The notes beneath the pieces are model-generated. The model ran no database searches, had not been told where the DNA came from, and saw only the letters and a program-made list of their open reading frames with translations. A DNA stretch of 64,000 bases from Arthrinium phaeospermum (Eukaryota > Ascomycota > Sordariomycetes > Amphisphaeriales > Apiosporaceae). The stretch covers positions 1,488,001-1,552,000 of the forward strand of contig QYRS01000012.1 in the NCBI GenBank assembly GCA_006503535.1. Reading direction: 5' to 3'. Positions 10,694 through 22,826 of the stretch are shown one piece after another; positions within the stretch are counted from its first letter, which is position 1, and each line of letters starts with the position of its first letter. Position numbers and translations under genes: made by a program.

Positions 10694-12687
10694 TGTGACT
10701 GGCTTGGACCTGAAACAACAGATAAAAGTGAGCAAATATCTGGCATATGGATGCAATGAACCTGCCATACGAAGTATACTATAACAATCAGGTCACAAAA
10801 TCACTGCACGCCGCCGAGATTAACCACCACGGAGAGCCTAGCAGCTCTCCACCTTAATCCCGGGTCAAGGCTGGGGTGTTGGGTATGCAGAGGAATACAC
10901 GCAAATATGCTGGGACTTCGGGGGGGCTTTCGCGGATCAGATAAGCCTCGGCGCCGAGCCTTTGACGCGTGTAAGAGAGATCTGATTATTTGTCTTGGCA
11001 CACACTTACACTCTTTCTTATTATCTGGAGCGATCGCGCCCCCATCTTGATCCACTCTCCACCCGGAAAAGAGGGAAGTGCTGTCTGGTGTCTCGGTTCG
11101 GCCCGAGTTGAGAGCTCGGGCAAAGCCAGGCAATCCCCGGCTTTGCTTACTAGGCTAGCTCCCTGACTTGACACTGCCACCAGGTTCTTTATTCTGGCAT
11201 ATAGCAAGCGATATTTGTTCTATATGCCCATGCTATCTGTACCTAGGGATGAGCATAGGAGGGTTTGGGTATAAGATGATGCATCGCAGGATTCTGCTGG
11301 TATTTAAGTCGTCGCAACTGATCAGCACTACGTCCGTACAGTGCCGTGAAACGTACTCTCACGATAGAGTACATATCTACCTAGGTGACCCAATTTACTT
11401 ATGGTATTCACGTTTGGTTCTAGAACAGCATCATTGACCAGCATTATTTGATATGAGTTGTCATGAACGTTGATGCCAAGTAAGATTGTTTCAGTCCTGG
11501 CAACCTTTCGACGTTGGCGGCCCCACTAATAGTGCCAATGCCTCTGTAGGGTAGGACGGCATCGCATCAGTCCCCAGACAAGGTTCCAAAGAAGCGAGCA
11601 AATGGGTCGAGATTCGCAAGCCTTTTAATGACACGTTCTACTTCTTGTGTGGAAAAGAAAGAACGCCCTCTACCCGTTATAAATCTTCAAAAGCTGCCCG
11701 ACGGAGACGCAACACTTCGCGACCGAAACACAATAGGCAGGAAGGAGCTCATTGCCATAATCCAGTCCAAAATTTCAGACTGAGGGTAGGGGAGAAGAAG
11801 CCCCCAATTCAACATTGAACTGCGACAAAAAGGCTTGGAAACCGAAGTCACGACCGCTGTGTAAGTGCAGGTGACCACCACGCTCTTTTTCCGCGTGTGT
11901 GTGTGCTCTTGCCCTACATCTCGAAATGTTATTCTATATATTCCACCATCGTCCCCGAGGGAAAGAGGAAGTTCAATGTTCGCTACGGTCTGGTCAGACA
12001 AGCGTCACTGCATCGACCCTCAATTTCGAATTTCGCCCAAGACGCCAACAACCTATGACAACGTTGGACTCACAACACATCAGCCCTTGACACACATGGC
12101 GATGCCCTCCTACATCTGACTCTCCAGTCGCTTTATATGTTATACCAAACCTACACATCTTTTAGGTTATATTTTTTCCTCCAGTATCCTTCGCGTTGCT
12201 AGTCGTTCTATTTTGAGCCGACATCGCATTCCTAACCTCATTCTAGACCTTTGCTAGCTGAGAGGTAAGACAGCAACATCTTCCCGTATTCACAAGCCAC
12301 CACATTCTTCGCATGTAGCATCCCACAAAGTTGACTGCTGGTGATATGTGTTGATCCACAGCCAATGTCGGTTCCTTGGTAAACGAAAGCTCGTTCCAGT
12401 CATGGCAAACTCCCTATATTATCTTTGCTCGGTCGGCAGGAGTATCTGGTCAAACCGTCACTCGTGTCATTCACGCTTCACACGTTCGCCCATGGCTTCG
12501 TGCTGCCATCGTCATCTTCGAAATTTATCCTGCGCAATTATTATTTATTACTTGTTCTATTTGAACCAGCTTCCATTGCCTCCATTTACTACCAGCCTCG
12601 GAACATTTTCATACCGCTGAGAGTTGATTTGGGAGAATCAAACTCCAAATACTGTCCCCAAATTCTAACCCCTTTTCCATTTTCATC
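10694..12687. other. 2-kb divergent promoter region (AIF-like / GH81)
   Basis: The two flanking genes diverge. Pyrimidine-rich stretches between about 12100 and 12700 fit a GH81 promoter and 5' UTR. Small ORFs at 10801-11133 and 11687-12001 show no domain. No RNA gene or transposon is seen. Confidence 0.5.
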
Positions 12688-15521
12688 ATGTGGCTTTTCC
12701 ACCTACTAACTCTGTTGCAGATCAACTTCGGTCACGGTTCGCCACTATTGCGTCCTGCCAGCGAACGTCCAGTCGAGGAACCTGGCCTTAGCCGGATCAA
12801 GCGTGGCGGATATCAAGAGGGTTACCTTCCCCTACCTATTATCGCAAACCCTTACCAAGAAGGGTATCAGCCTGTCGCGGTTGTGACTAGCTCAACTCCA
12901 TCTGGGACAGTCCAGATACTACCGCCTGCAGTATCATTGAGACCCGACACTACTGGAAAAGTGATAGAGGCCCTGGAAACGAAGGCAGAGCAAGCATCCC
13001 CCCTTTCCCTACTAACCGCATCCCCCTTTCCCTACTAACCGCATACCAGCACCAACCTCGTTGTTGGTACCATTTGGACCAGTCTCGAAACCTTTGAGCG
13101 CTCCCACCATGGCTGAGGCTGCTGCATCGTCCGATATATTCAGGCATCCCATCGCCACGCATGCCCCATCGGCTGACTTTGAGGTCCGGAAAGATCACCC
13201 AGTACCTCGCCTTGGTGTCACTAGAAACGGCCCGCATCAGACGAACAAGTTTTACGCCAACTTCTTTCTTGGGAACCAAAATGCTCCGACATATCTCCAC
13301 CCGTACTCCGTTGCATGGGCGAAGGGTCAGGGAGCCACGTCCAGCTGGGGTCTTGCAGTTTCCCATATCGAGGCAAGCCAAAGGGTATACGGCCAGAACT
13401 CACCCGACACCGGGGCCGCCAAGTACTTCCTGAACCCAGTTGGAATCCAGTCCCTTTGCTTGTCGGCAATTGAGTTGGGCTCGAGCTCGGCGTTGACAGT
13501 AGACACGATGGAGTCGCAATCAGTCAATATCAATCTACTGGACAAGGCTAATGGGAAAGCTCTCGTTAGTTTCCCATTGGTCCAAGGAATGGCTTTCGTG
13601 ACAGCGATATACCACGGGTCCACCCAGCAATCAGCACTGGCATCTTCTTCAAGACAGTCACGAAGTCGACTAAAGGCCCGAAGCACGGTGTTACGAAGTA
13701 CACCATCTATCTTGAGGATGGAAAAGTCTGGCACGTCTATGCCTACTCCGAAAGAGGCGATTCCTTCGACCTGCAAGTCATCAACAATGCGCATGCCAAG
13801 GCGGCAAAACCCTACCACGGAATCATCCAAATCACCAAAGATCCGGGCAATGCCGAGAGCCTGATTGATGCTGCGTCAGGTGCCTATCCCACAGGTGTTA
13901 CATTGTCTGGGACAAGCTCCGGAAACAAAGGTACCTATACCTTTCAATACAAGAGGGCGGGAGTTTTTGGCGGCAAGTTGATGATGTATGCTTTGCCTCA
14001 CCATGTCGAAATCGATACCGAAACACACCAAGCTGTAACCAAGATACAGCTCCAAACGACGACCAAGGGAATGGCTACAGCCGTCTTTGCAGACTCTTGG
14101 ACCATGGTCGAGCCTAATATGCCTACTTCCATGGGCTTCGCCCCTTGGGACCCCGTCACAGGAAGTAAGGCGACAGTAAAGGCGAACCTCGTCAACGAAA
14201 TCCTCCCGATGGCCCTCAAGGAGATCTCTCAGAATGTGGATCAACAATCGAACCAAAACTCGATGTATTTCAGTGGCAAAGTAAGCCACCACTCCGAATC
14301 TGGTCATTATGCTATTTACTCATCGTCTCTACAGGCCCTTGCCAAGTTCGCACATCTCTGTTATGCTGTTCACGACATGCTGCGTAACCAGAAGCTGGCC
14401 CAGACAGGACTTGCAAATCTGAAAGCAGCTTTTGGTCGCTTCGTCGCAAATAAGCAGCAGTTCCCCCTCTATTACGAAAGTGAGTTGCGATTGCCGGGGA
14501 GGTCAGCTCTGACGTAGGTAAACTGACGACTTGCAGGCGCTTGGGGCGGAATAGTGTCTTCAGCCACCTACCAAACGGGAAACAGCGGCTGATTTTGGCA
14601 ACACTTACTACAATGACCACCATTTTCACTATGGCTATTTCATATTGACTGCAGCCATCATCGGACACTTGGATCCAACGTGGCTGACCAAGGCGAATGT
14701 CGACTATGTCAATACTCTTGTTCGAGACGTTGCCAACCCGTCGAGCGCAGACAAATATTTCCCGTCTACCGGAACTTCGATTGGTATCACGGGCATAGCT
14801 GGGCTCATGGGCTGTACGAAACTCTCGATGGCAAGGTAGGTGAGATGGCAGTCCCGCACTTGGGCGGTGTGCTTACTCGAGCAACAGGATCAGGAGTCGA
14901 GCTCAGAAGATGCGATGCACGCATACGCCATCAAGATGTGGGGCCATACCATCAAAGACGGCAACATGGAGGCCAGAGGTAACTTGATGCTCGCAATAAT
15001 TACACGGTCACTCGCTCAATATTATCTCTACACATCGGACAACAAAGTACAGCCGTCAAACTTTATTGGAAATCGGGTCGCTGGTATTTTGTTCGAGAAC
15101 AAATGCGACCATACGACCTATTTCGGGCAAATATCGAATACGTCCAAGGAATCCATATGATCCCACTGCTTCCGAGCTCGAAGCTCACGCGGGCCCCCAG
15201 GTTCGTGCAGGAGGAGTGGAATACGTATTTCGACAAGGGACGCGCAGACAAGGTTGAAGGAGGGTGGAGGGGAATTCTCTATGGCAACCTCGCCACGGTC
15301 GATCCAAGGTCAGCGTGGGCTTTCTTTACCGCGAAGAACTTCGATCCATCTTGGCTGGATGGCGGTGCTTCCTTGACCTGGTACCAATCATACGCTGCAG
15401 GTAAGCTGAAGCTGCTCCGGACACGCAGTCATCGAACATTGGAACTAATTCATTCCATGGCACAGCTTTCTCTAACGACAGAAATCCAAGAAACGAACGG
15501 CACCTGACGAGATACGCATGA
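12688..15521 (+). CDS. Secreted endo-beta-1,3-glucanase, GH81 (several frame breaks)
   Basis: Hydrolyses beta-1,3-glucan, in fungi mainly for wall remodelling and cell separation or lysis of glucans. The start at 12688 opens a signal peptide ([15 protein letters not shown]) and a low-complexity linker. The GH81 domain follows: KDHPVPRLG near the start, [13 protein letters not shown], the catalytic region [27 protein letters not shown], and the acidic motif [18 protein letters not shown] with the family's catalytic Glu residues. Introns: one ending at 13049 (donor uncertain, 12931 or 12961), 14281-14334, one from about 14471 ending in TTGCAG before the GCTTGGGG exon, 14836-14887 and 15401-15465. 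Frame breaks lie at 13623-13625 (CCC, expected CCCC), 14587-14588, 14761-14763 and 15125-15127 (GGG, expected GGGG). The first exon joins the second out of phase, implying another indel. The stop is 15519-15521. Confidence 0.88.
12995..13041 (+). repeat. 23/24-bp tandem duplication at the end of GH81 intron 1 (two branch sites)
   Basis: Copies at 12995-13018 and 13019-13041 differ by one C in a C-run (six versus five). Each contains a pyrimidine tract and TACTAAC (13010-13016 and 13033-13039). The second copy is followed by acceptor CATACCAG at 13042-13049. Confidence 0.88.
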
Positions 15522-18500
15522 CGAACTATGCACATAGACGAGGTTATCCATTTATGTGGCAACCAACGACGGACGGAGTGATTTGGCATATTAGGGGGCT
15601 TCACTAGAGCGGTGCCAAGTGGCATGGCCAAGTTGAAAATGAGGATGACCGCAACTCATAGGTACTTGGCGTACCCAACATGAACACCACATGGAAATAG
15701 GCCTTGATCATCGGGTGCAAAGTCGACCTACTAGAATAATAGAACCTAGAAATATTCAGCCCCGTCTAGCACCGAGTGAATTGGGACACCGCCGCTTGCC
15801 AAGGACCGAACCATTCGTGATCGTATCATACAAATTTGCCCGGTCACGCAGTTGCATACGTGCATACAAACTTACGGAGAAGGCCCAAAAAGGAGAAGGA
15901 TGATTAAGGGGGGGACTGGCAGGTTTTGATGCCCCGGAATCGTAAATGTCATCGGGGGACGCACCCGGCACTCTAGTTGGCTTGAGGCCCCAAAACTCGC
16001 CAATCTGATGAACGTGTTGCATAGGTATCCGTATGTATGTTATTGTACACATCCGGACAGGTCGGAGAAGCTCGTCCTTTGCTTGGCAAGCTTTTTATCG
16101 ATAAGCGCCCGACGGTCAAGACTCGGGGACCCCTGTCGTCCCTGCTTCAGTAGATCAGATGCCAAGCGGCTAAATTCGTATGTACGGCGGAGCTCTTGGG
16201 AGGAACCTTGGTACTTGCCGTAATTGTTACCTACCCCAAGAAGCTCAATGCGTGTAAAGCCACAACTCACCTTAAAGTATTCCAAGCATTGACGTAGAAG
16301 TAGAAGTCCATTGACCATTGGGATTAGTGTATTCGCGAGCTGGTCTTCTAGAATGTGGGAGAGGGTCAGTGGGATCGAAATTGGGGCTTAAGGGAAAACA
16401 AATCACAAATAAATAAACAAACATCCAGTGAAGGGCGTGGAATTCCTTGTACCGACTCTTGGCGCTGGGTTCTGGGAGGCCTCCGTAGGTAGGTAAGGTG
16501 GGGATGTTCCTGATGTTTCGAATCCCGCGTTTTGGCTGCAGACCGAAGACCTCCCCCGTCACTCCGTGGTTGTCAACTTGTCGCACATGAAGGAGGTTCT
16601 AGGCAGCTCAGCCACGCTTGGCAAGTCACCTTGCTTGACCTCGCACATCGATCTTCATCTTCGTCGACGGTCCAGAGCCCGTCTCCGATATCAGCCTGTA
16701 TGTTTTATTGGATACAACGTCCCTATTACTGACGTGGTAGCTAGGGTAGGTAGGGGGGCCGCGGTAGAGCTTGTAGATTCAGCCAATCGACTAATGCTTG
16801 TTCGTGGAAACGTACGCACAAACTACGTCCATGTGCATCTGGAGTTGCAGTAGCTGGGCTATCCTGTTTCCAGAGTTCAAACTGTGACTGCACCGCAGCA
16901 GCCTGCCCTACTGCCATCGGCATGCACATACACATGTATGTAGTATGTAGTGAATGTAGGTAGGTAGTACTCATGTACGCACATGGGCCCGTGCTGTCAT
17001 GACTTTTACTGATATGCTACCCGTGTGGACAGTGGCTTGCTGGTTCAGGCCGGGGTGGCTAAGGGGTTTAAAGGGTCGGCCAACTGATAGTCGTCTCATG
17101 CCAGGTCTCAGGGCTTCGATTGTCGAAAGATAGAACATTGGCGACGACCCAGAAGAAACCACCAGCCCAGTGCCCACCGCTGGCTACTGTAATAACTCCA
17201 AGTGCCCAGAGCCAGAGCCCTGGAAGGTTCAACTGCGGCGTGATACGAAACAGAGCTACCCCTGCTAGCGACTGCATATAGAATTTCTGTTTTACACTGG
17301 CGACTGGAGTCTCCCAGCACCCAGTCTCCCGGCCGATTCCACAGAATTTCCACCCGCGCACAGCAGCAAGCCGGGCAAAGCACCCCATTGAATATAGTGG
17401 TTTGCTTGGCGCGTCACCCACTACTACTAGACTACTAAAACTGGGAACCGTTGTAGGTACGCTGCAGCAACTGAAGCTTGTATCCCAGCGATCTACCACG
17501 GAAAAGAGGAGCCTGTCATCTCTCGAAATGACGACACAGCGACGAGCAACGCGACGAGTTACAGCATAACGAAGTAACCTGAGCTCAGGGCTCTTCAAGG
17601 GAATCCATGACGGAAATTCTCTCGTGGCAGTTGTAGCGCGCATCTGAGACCAGTTTCCCAACTGCCCACGGTCCACCCGGCGGCTTGCCCAACGAAGGAA
17701 GCCTTTTTCCCTCTTACCGAGGAATTCGAGCCAATCTCCCCTTCCGTCCAAGTTGCGAACTATCAGCATCTTCCCCTTGGATTCTGTACCCTCACTCTAC
17801 CAACCGCGCATCATCTCTTTTCCTTACTCAGTTAGGTGCCACTCGAGCACTGCGCCATCTCACTAACTCGCCTATTTCCTGCACACGGGATCGGTTCAAA
17901 CCTAGGCAAGAGGGAGAAAAGAGCATAGCAACAATAAGCAATCGAGCCAAGCTCAGCTCCCGCGACACCACTCCCGAGCCAACATCCACCACACCACCTA
18001 GCCATTTGCGGCCTTGCCTTCTCGTCGCCTTTGTCCCCTCCTTGACTCGTCACGCGGCTGTGTGCATACCTAGGCGCTACCCCACGAAATTGACAATCTA
18101 ACTACTCTTATCTTGCACCTTTTGTATAGATCTTCGAACCTAAAACTGAATCATGTGTGAGTATATCACACTCCCAAGCTTTGGTCTACTGCTGCAAACA
18201 TTTTTCTACACGACCCCCTCTCTCTCTCTCTCCATCGCATTCCCTTGATTATACATACCCCTGACCTGGTCATTCGCTTGTGCACGCTTCTTTGCACCGC
18301 CCTTGTCTGCTACCGACCTCAACCCTACACCGGTCTTCTGAATAGCATTGTCCGGCGGCGGCGGAGTATGGTGCGGAGCGGCGGCTTTCGATATAATCCC
18401 CAGCTTGGCCCGATACCAATGCGAAAAACTGAGACTGACCAACGGCGCGCCTCATCGCGATATCAACTATAGCTTTACCGAGTGTTCGAGGATTAATACG

Positions 18501-18536
18501 TGGTATCACGTTGCCGCGCAAGCCCACAATGCCTGA
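15522..18536. other. 3-kb intergenic region with TAGG-type simple repeats
   Basis: The left part is the GH81 3' side and the right part the exchanger promoter and 5' UTR. TAGG/GTAGGTAGG runs occur near 16485-16500, 16742-16756 and 16920-16970, and a (CT)n tract at about 18219-18232. An ATG at about 18153 followed at once by a GTGAGT donor could be a tiny first coding exon of the exchanger. ORFs of 60-230 codons show no domain. Confidence 0.5.
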
Positions 18537-20307
18537 ATGGCCACGCTCAGGAAACCACCCCCTTGGTGGGCTCCGGACATGCTCGGAGCCGCCACAGCGA
18601 AGCCTACGAGTTTTTCTTCGACCTGTGGCACGCCAGGCATGGATAGTGAGAAACCGCTTGTGAAGTTCCCTGCCCAATTCTGGCATATCATCAAGGCAAC
18701 TCTGCTGAGAAGTAAGTAAAAGCCGGCGGGACGCGGTCGACTCCCTGGGAAAGACGCCGACTAACTCTAACACACTGCTCAGCCAAAATCAACATCCTTC
18801 TGTTTTGCGTACCCCTTGGCCTTGTGGCTGGTATGACCGGGGCGGACCCTGTTGCTGTTTTCGTCATCAACTTCTTTGCCATCATCCCACTTGCTGCCGT
18901 TCTTTCGAATGCGACGGAAGATATCTCGGCCAAGCTCGGCGAGCAGCTGGGTGGCTTGCTCAACGCGACTTTTGGCAATGCCGTTGAACTAATTGTAAGC
19001 AAGACACTAAAGGGGGCAACGGGTCCACGGTTGGCTAATATGAGTTTGGTGTGCAGGTCAGCGTCATCGCGCTGAAAGAAAAGCAGTACGCGGTGGTCAA
19101 GTCTTCCATGATTGGCTCGATTCTTTCCAACCTTCTCCTCGTTATGGGCATGCTTCTTCTTCGGCGGGCTCAAGAACATGAAGGACGACGCAGGCGCCGG
19201 AACGGAGCAGGAGTTTACTGACATCACAGCGCAAACCACTTGCTCGCTGCTCATGCTCGCGGCTGCCTCCATGGTGGTTCCTAGTGCCGTAAGCAAACGG
19301 ACCCTCCGCACGACTTGTTCAGATTACGGGTGGACTAACTTGCTGTGTAGTTGTCAATGGTTATGCAGAGCTCTGCGAACAGGAACCCCGATGAGCGCCA
19401 GCAGACGATTCTCAACCTCTCCCGCGGACGGCCATCATTCTGCTCATCATGTACGCCTTCTACCTCAACTTCTCTCTGAGAACCCACCACAACCTTTTGT
19501 GCCCAAGTCGAAGCAGCAGCCGCAGCTGAGCCCCGGAGATGAGGAACGGGCCGAGAGACAGATTCCAGTTAGGAAAGTGAAGAAGAAGAAGATGGGCCCC
19601 TCCTGGGAGCCTGGGCCTCTGGTGCTGTCTTGGTCATCACCACTGTACTGGTTGCTATCTGTGCCGATTACCTGGTCGACAGCATCGATTCGTTGGTGGA
19701 ACGAGCCAATATCAGCCGCAACTTCATCGGTCTTATCTTGATTCCTATTGTCGGAAACGCGGCCGAACACGTTACGGCTGTTATTGTGGCTGTCAAAAAC
19801 AACATGGATTTGGTATGTGATGCCCAAGAAGTGTCGCAATATGGAGAGGATGTCACTAATGCAGTTTCAGGCTATGCAAGTCGCAATTGGTTCCAGTATC
19901 CAGATCGCCATGTTTGTGACGCCCTTCCTGGTCGTTTGGGGTGGATTATGGGCCATGACATGACGATGCGATTCGAGACCTGTAAGTATATACGGACACC
20001 CTGGAGGCCAATTTGCAAACATGCTGACAGTGAATCCGGCAGTCGAAACCATTGCCTTCATCCTTGCCGTCCTAGTCGTCATCTATACCGTGCAAGACGG
20101 CAAATCTAACTACCTTGAGGGTGTCATGGTAAGTTGTCTGATTCCAGGATTCTCAACTTGGATCCCCGGCTGACATTTCCTTAGTTGATGGCGATGTACG
20201 TTATTATTGCCGTCGCCTTCTTCGCCGCCCCAAGCGATGGTCTGAGCAACGAAGACCTCGGCCTTGACGCCTTCAAGGCTGGAATCAAATCCTCGATCCC
20301 GGCCTAA
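18537..20307 (+). CDS. Ca2+/H+ exchanger, CAX/VCX family (about six frame breaks)
   Basis: Multi-pass vacuolar-type cation/proton antiporter that loads Ca2+ into the vacuole. Both signature repeats are present: GNAVELI (18974-18994) and GNAAEHV (19753 on), each in a hydrophobic helix bundle, separated by a Lys-rich cytosolic loop. Introns: 18712-18782, 18995-19056, 19289-19350, 19813-19870, 19982-20030, 20129-20184. The stop TAA is 20305-20307. Conserved segments continue across frame changes at about 18645, 19147-19153 (a TG unit lost in GMCFFFGG), 19426-19429, 19495-19498 (TTTT), 19597-19600 (CCCC) and 19938-19941 (GGGG). The N-terminus is unresolved: a sensible peptide (ETTPLVGSG) lies in a frame different from the ATG at 18537, so the real start is probably upstream in another exon. 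Confidence 0.85.
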
Positions 20308-21169
20308 TAACGTTTGTTATTCGCAAGCCACGCGATTGGCTCATGCGAATACATATTCTTACAGATTCTACGTTGTGTTGGTCGCTGTCCGCGCGACCAT
20401 GTTACCACCACGGTAGCATCATTATCTGGTGAGCCTCGCCGAGGCTCACTACTTATGGCTTATACCGCCGATTTTCCTTACTGTCAAATCTTGTACATTA
20501 CACCAAGGGGGCTAGTTTTGGAAGGGAGAAAAATTGAGTAAGGGGGAAGGACGGTAGGTGTCCAGCGTCCTATCGGAACGGAGTTCTCGGCGGCAACAAA
20601 GTCGGAGGACTGTTTTCCTTTTAAAAAAAAACATATTGCGACAAAACCCCGGAGGTGGGTATATGCTATTGTTTTTGTTGTTGTGTACTCAATATTGCTT
20701 TCACAGAGAGATAGAAAGGGGTAAAGACAGTCAAGCAGGACTGGATAGGAGAGAAGCAGGTTTTATGTCGTTATCGGGGCCTTGCACTTATGGTAGCTGT
20801 AGTGCGGGTAGCTCAGCTCAAGCTTTTGCAGGCCCGGTTTGGAAGATAATGTCTCAATAATAAACATTAACGTCATAGCCGTTACTGCTTGTCCCGCTTT
20901 GCTTGTGCATTACACGTTACAGACTTGCAAATCAGGGTCTACCTATCAAGCAGTGAACCCAGAATCCAGCAAACATCTTCCCGTAACCAAGACTGAATGT
21001 CCACTCTCCGAGCCTTTCAGCGAATCCGACTACAGACCGGTCTACTATCTCAGACTCCTCGAATCATAGGTGAATGAGCCTCATTCGAATCTACACGCCT
21101 GAGCAAGCAAATTACGGTACTGACCAAAGTCATAACATAGCTGCTTCTACGCCACGAGCTTTTGCAACC
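20308..21169. other. Intergenic region, no gene seen
   Basis: About 860 bp between the exchanger and glyoxalase I, both rightward. It includes a short poly-A tract near 20623-20631. It should hold the exchanger 3' UTR and the GLO1 promoter. Confidence 0.5.
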
Positions 21170-22550
21170 ATGGCGACCACTACAGACACCAAGACTACAA
21201 GTTCAACCACTCCATGTAAGGGCCCCTGTCATGCAGCTCTGTTTGGTCAATGAAAATCACGGAAACATCCGACGGCTGACCGAGACGACCGCGTGTGATA
21301 GGCTCCGCGTGAAGGACCCCAAGGCTTCAGGTATGGTCCATCTTCCCTCAAGGTCCTCAGATCCAGTATATCGCATATAGGGCTGTTCTGAGACAATAGT
21401 ATGGATGGCTGACCAATGAGGGCATCGTTTGCTTAACTAGTGAAGTTCTATGAGTTCCTGGGCATGAGCTTGATCAAGAAGCTCGAGTTCCCCGACAACA
21501 AGTTTGATCTCTACTTCCTGGCCTACGACGCGCCCGGCGCCGCTATCTCATCGGGCAACTCCACCTTTGACCGCGAGGGTGTCGTTGAGCTGTAGGTATC
21601 TGCCCGTCCAAGTAAATGTTACATACTGGGCCTGACTCGCAACCTCAGGACGCACAACTACGGCACTGAGAATGACGACAACTACACGGTCAACAACGGC
21701 AACAAGGAGCCCCACCGCGGCTTCGGCCACATCTGCATCAGCGTCGACAACATCCAGGCGGCCTGCAACCGCATCGAGCAGGCCGGCTACAAGTTCCAGA
21801 AGAAGCTGACGGACGGCCGCATGAAGCACATCGCCTTCGCCCTCGACCCCGACGGCTACTGGTCGAGATCGTCAGCCTCAAGGCCGACACCAAGGCGCCG
21901 ACGACCCCAACGAGCCCTCGGACCCCAGCGCTACCGACGTCAAGACTTACCGCATGGTGCGTGATACTCTCTTGCCTCGCAGGCGAAGTTCTCACACTAA
22001 CTCACCCCTTTAAATAGCACCACACCATGATCCGTGTCAAGGACGCCGAGAAGTCCCTCAAGTTCTACCAGGAGACTATGGGCATGACGCTTTTCCGCAC
22101 CCTCGAGCAGGAGTCTGCCGGCTTCAACTTGTACTTCCTCGGCTACCCCGGAACCAAGGGCATGCCCGAAGGCGGCTTTTCTACCGACTACGAAGGTCTC
22201 CTCGAGCTCACCTGGAACTACGGCACCGAGAAGGACGAGAACTTCAAGTACCGACGGGCAACGCGCAGCCCCAGGTTTCGGTCACATCTGTGAGTTTCTT
22301 CTCCTTGTTTCTTTTCATATTCTGCAACCGACATTGCAAAGTAGTCTCTGTTCCTGTACTAACCCAGACTCTAGGCGTCTCTGTGGACCACCTCGACTCG
22401 GCGTGCGAGCGCCTTGAGAACATGAAGGTCAACTGGAAGAAGCGCCTCACAGACGGCCGCATGAAGAACGTGGCTTTCGTCCTGGACCCTGACGGTTACT
22501 GGATCGAGATTGTGCAGAACGAGCGGTTCGCCGACAAGCCTAACTTCTAG
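21170..22550 (+). CDS. GLO1: Glyoxalase I (lactoylglutathione lyase), double domain (six indels)
   Basis: Converts the methylglyoxal-glutathione hemithioacetal to S-lactoylglutathione, the first step of methylglyoxal detoxification in the cytosol. Six exons: 21170-21215, 21302-21330, 21441-21591, 21649-21956, 22018-22289, 22375-22550. Two tandem VOC domains are seen, as in monomeric fungal and yeast GLO1. Domain 1 has [24 protein letters not shown] and GHICISVDN. Domain 2 has [33 protein letters not shown] and DGYWIEIV. These supply the His/Glu metal ligands twice. Indels relative to the family: 21193 (GG to G), 21861-21862 (TGG before the ligand Glu), about 21898-21903, 22251-22252 (two bases lost), 22256-22258 (one extra G), 22274-22275 (one G lost). 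Restoring them gives 328 residues, a whole number of codons and a normal length. Confidence 0.92.
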
Positions 22551-22826
22551 AGGCCTACTTCACTTAGTCCCAAGCACATAGTGACCCCACGATGAAAATG
22601 AACAACGTATTGAGATGCTATACAAAGCAACAGCGAGTATACTATATACAAGGACGTGTCTTGACACAACTGGAGCCAGTACATCTATCGCAACTCGTGA
22701 TAATCAGAATCCGAAACGCCTCGCTTTAAAGACCCAACAGTGATGCTATGATGCGTGCCTCCGCCATGAAGCAAAAGAAAAAGCGCCGCCTGTCTAGCAA
22801 AATATCGTTGACACGTCGTAAAAATC

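Noticed and set aside
16505..16540. TTCGAATCC resembling a tRNA T-loop
   Set aside because: The flanking bases do not form a T-stem, and no D arm or acceptor stem is present.
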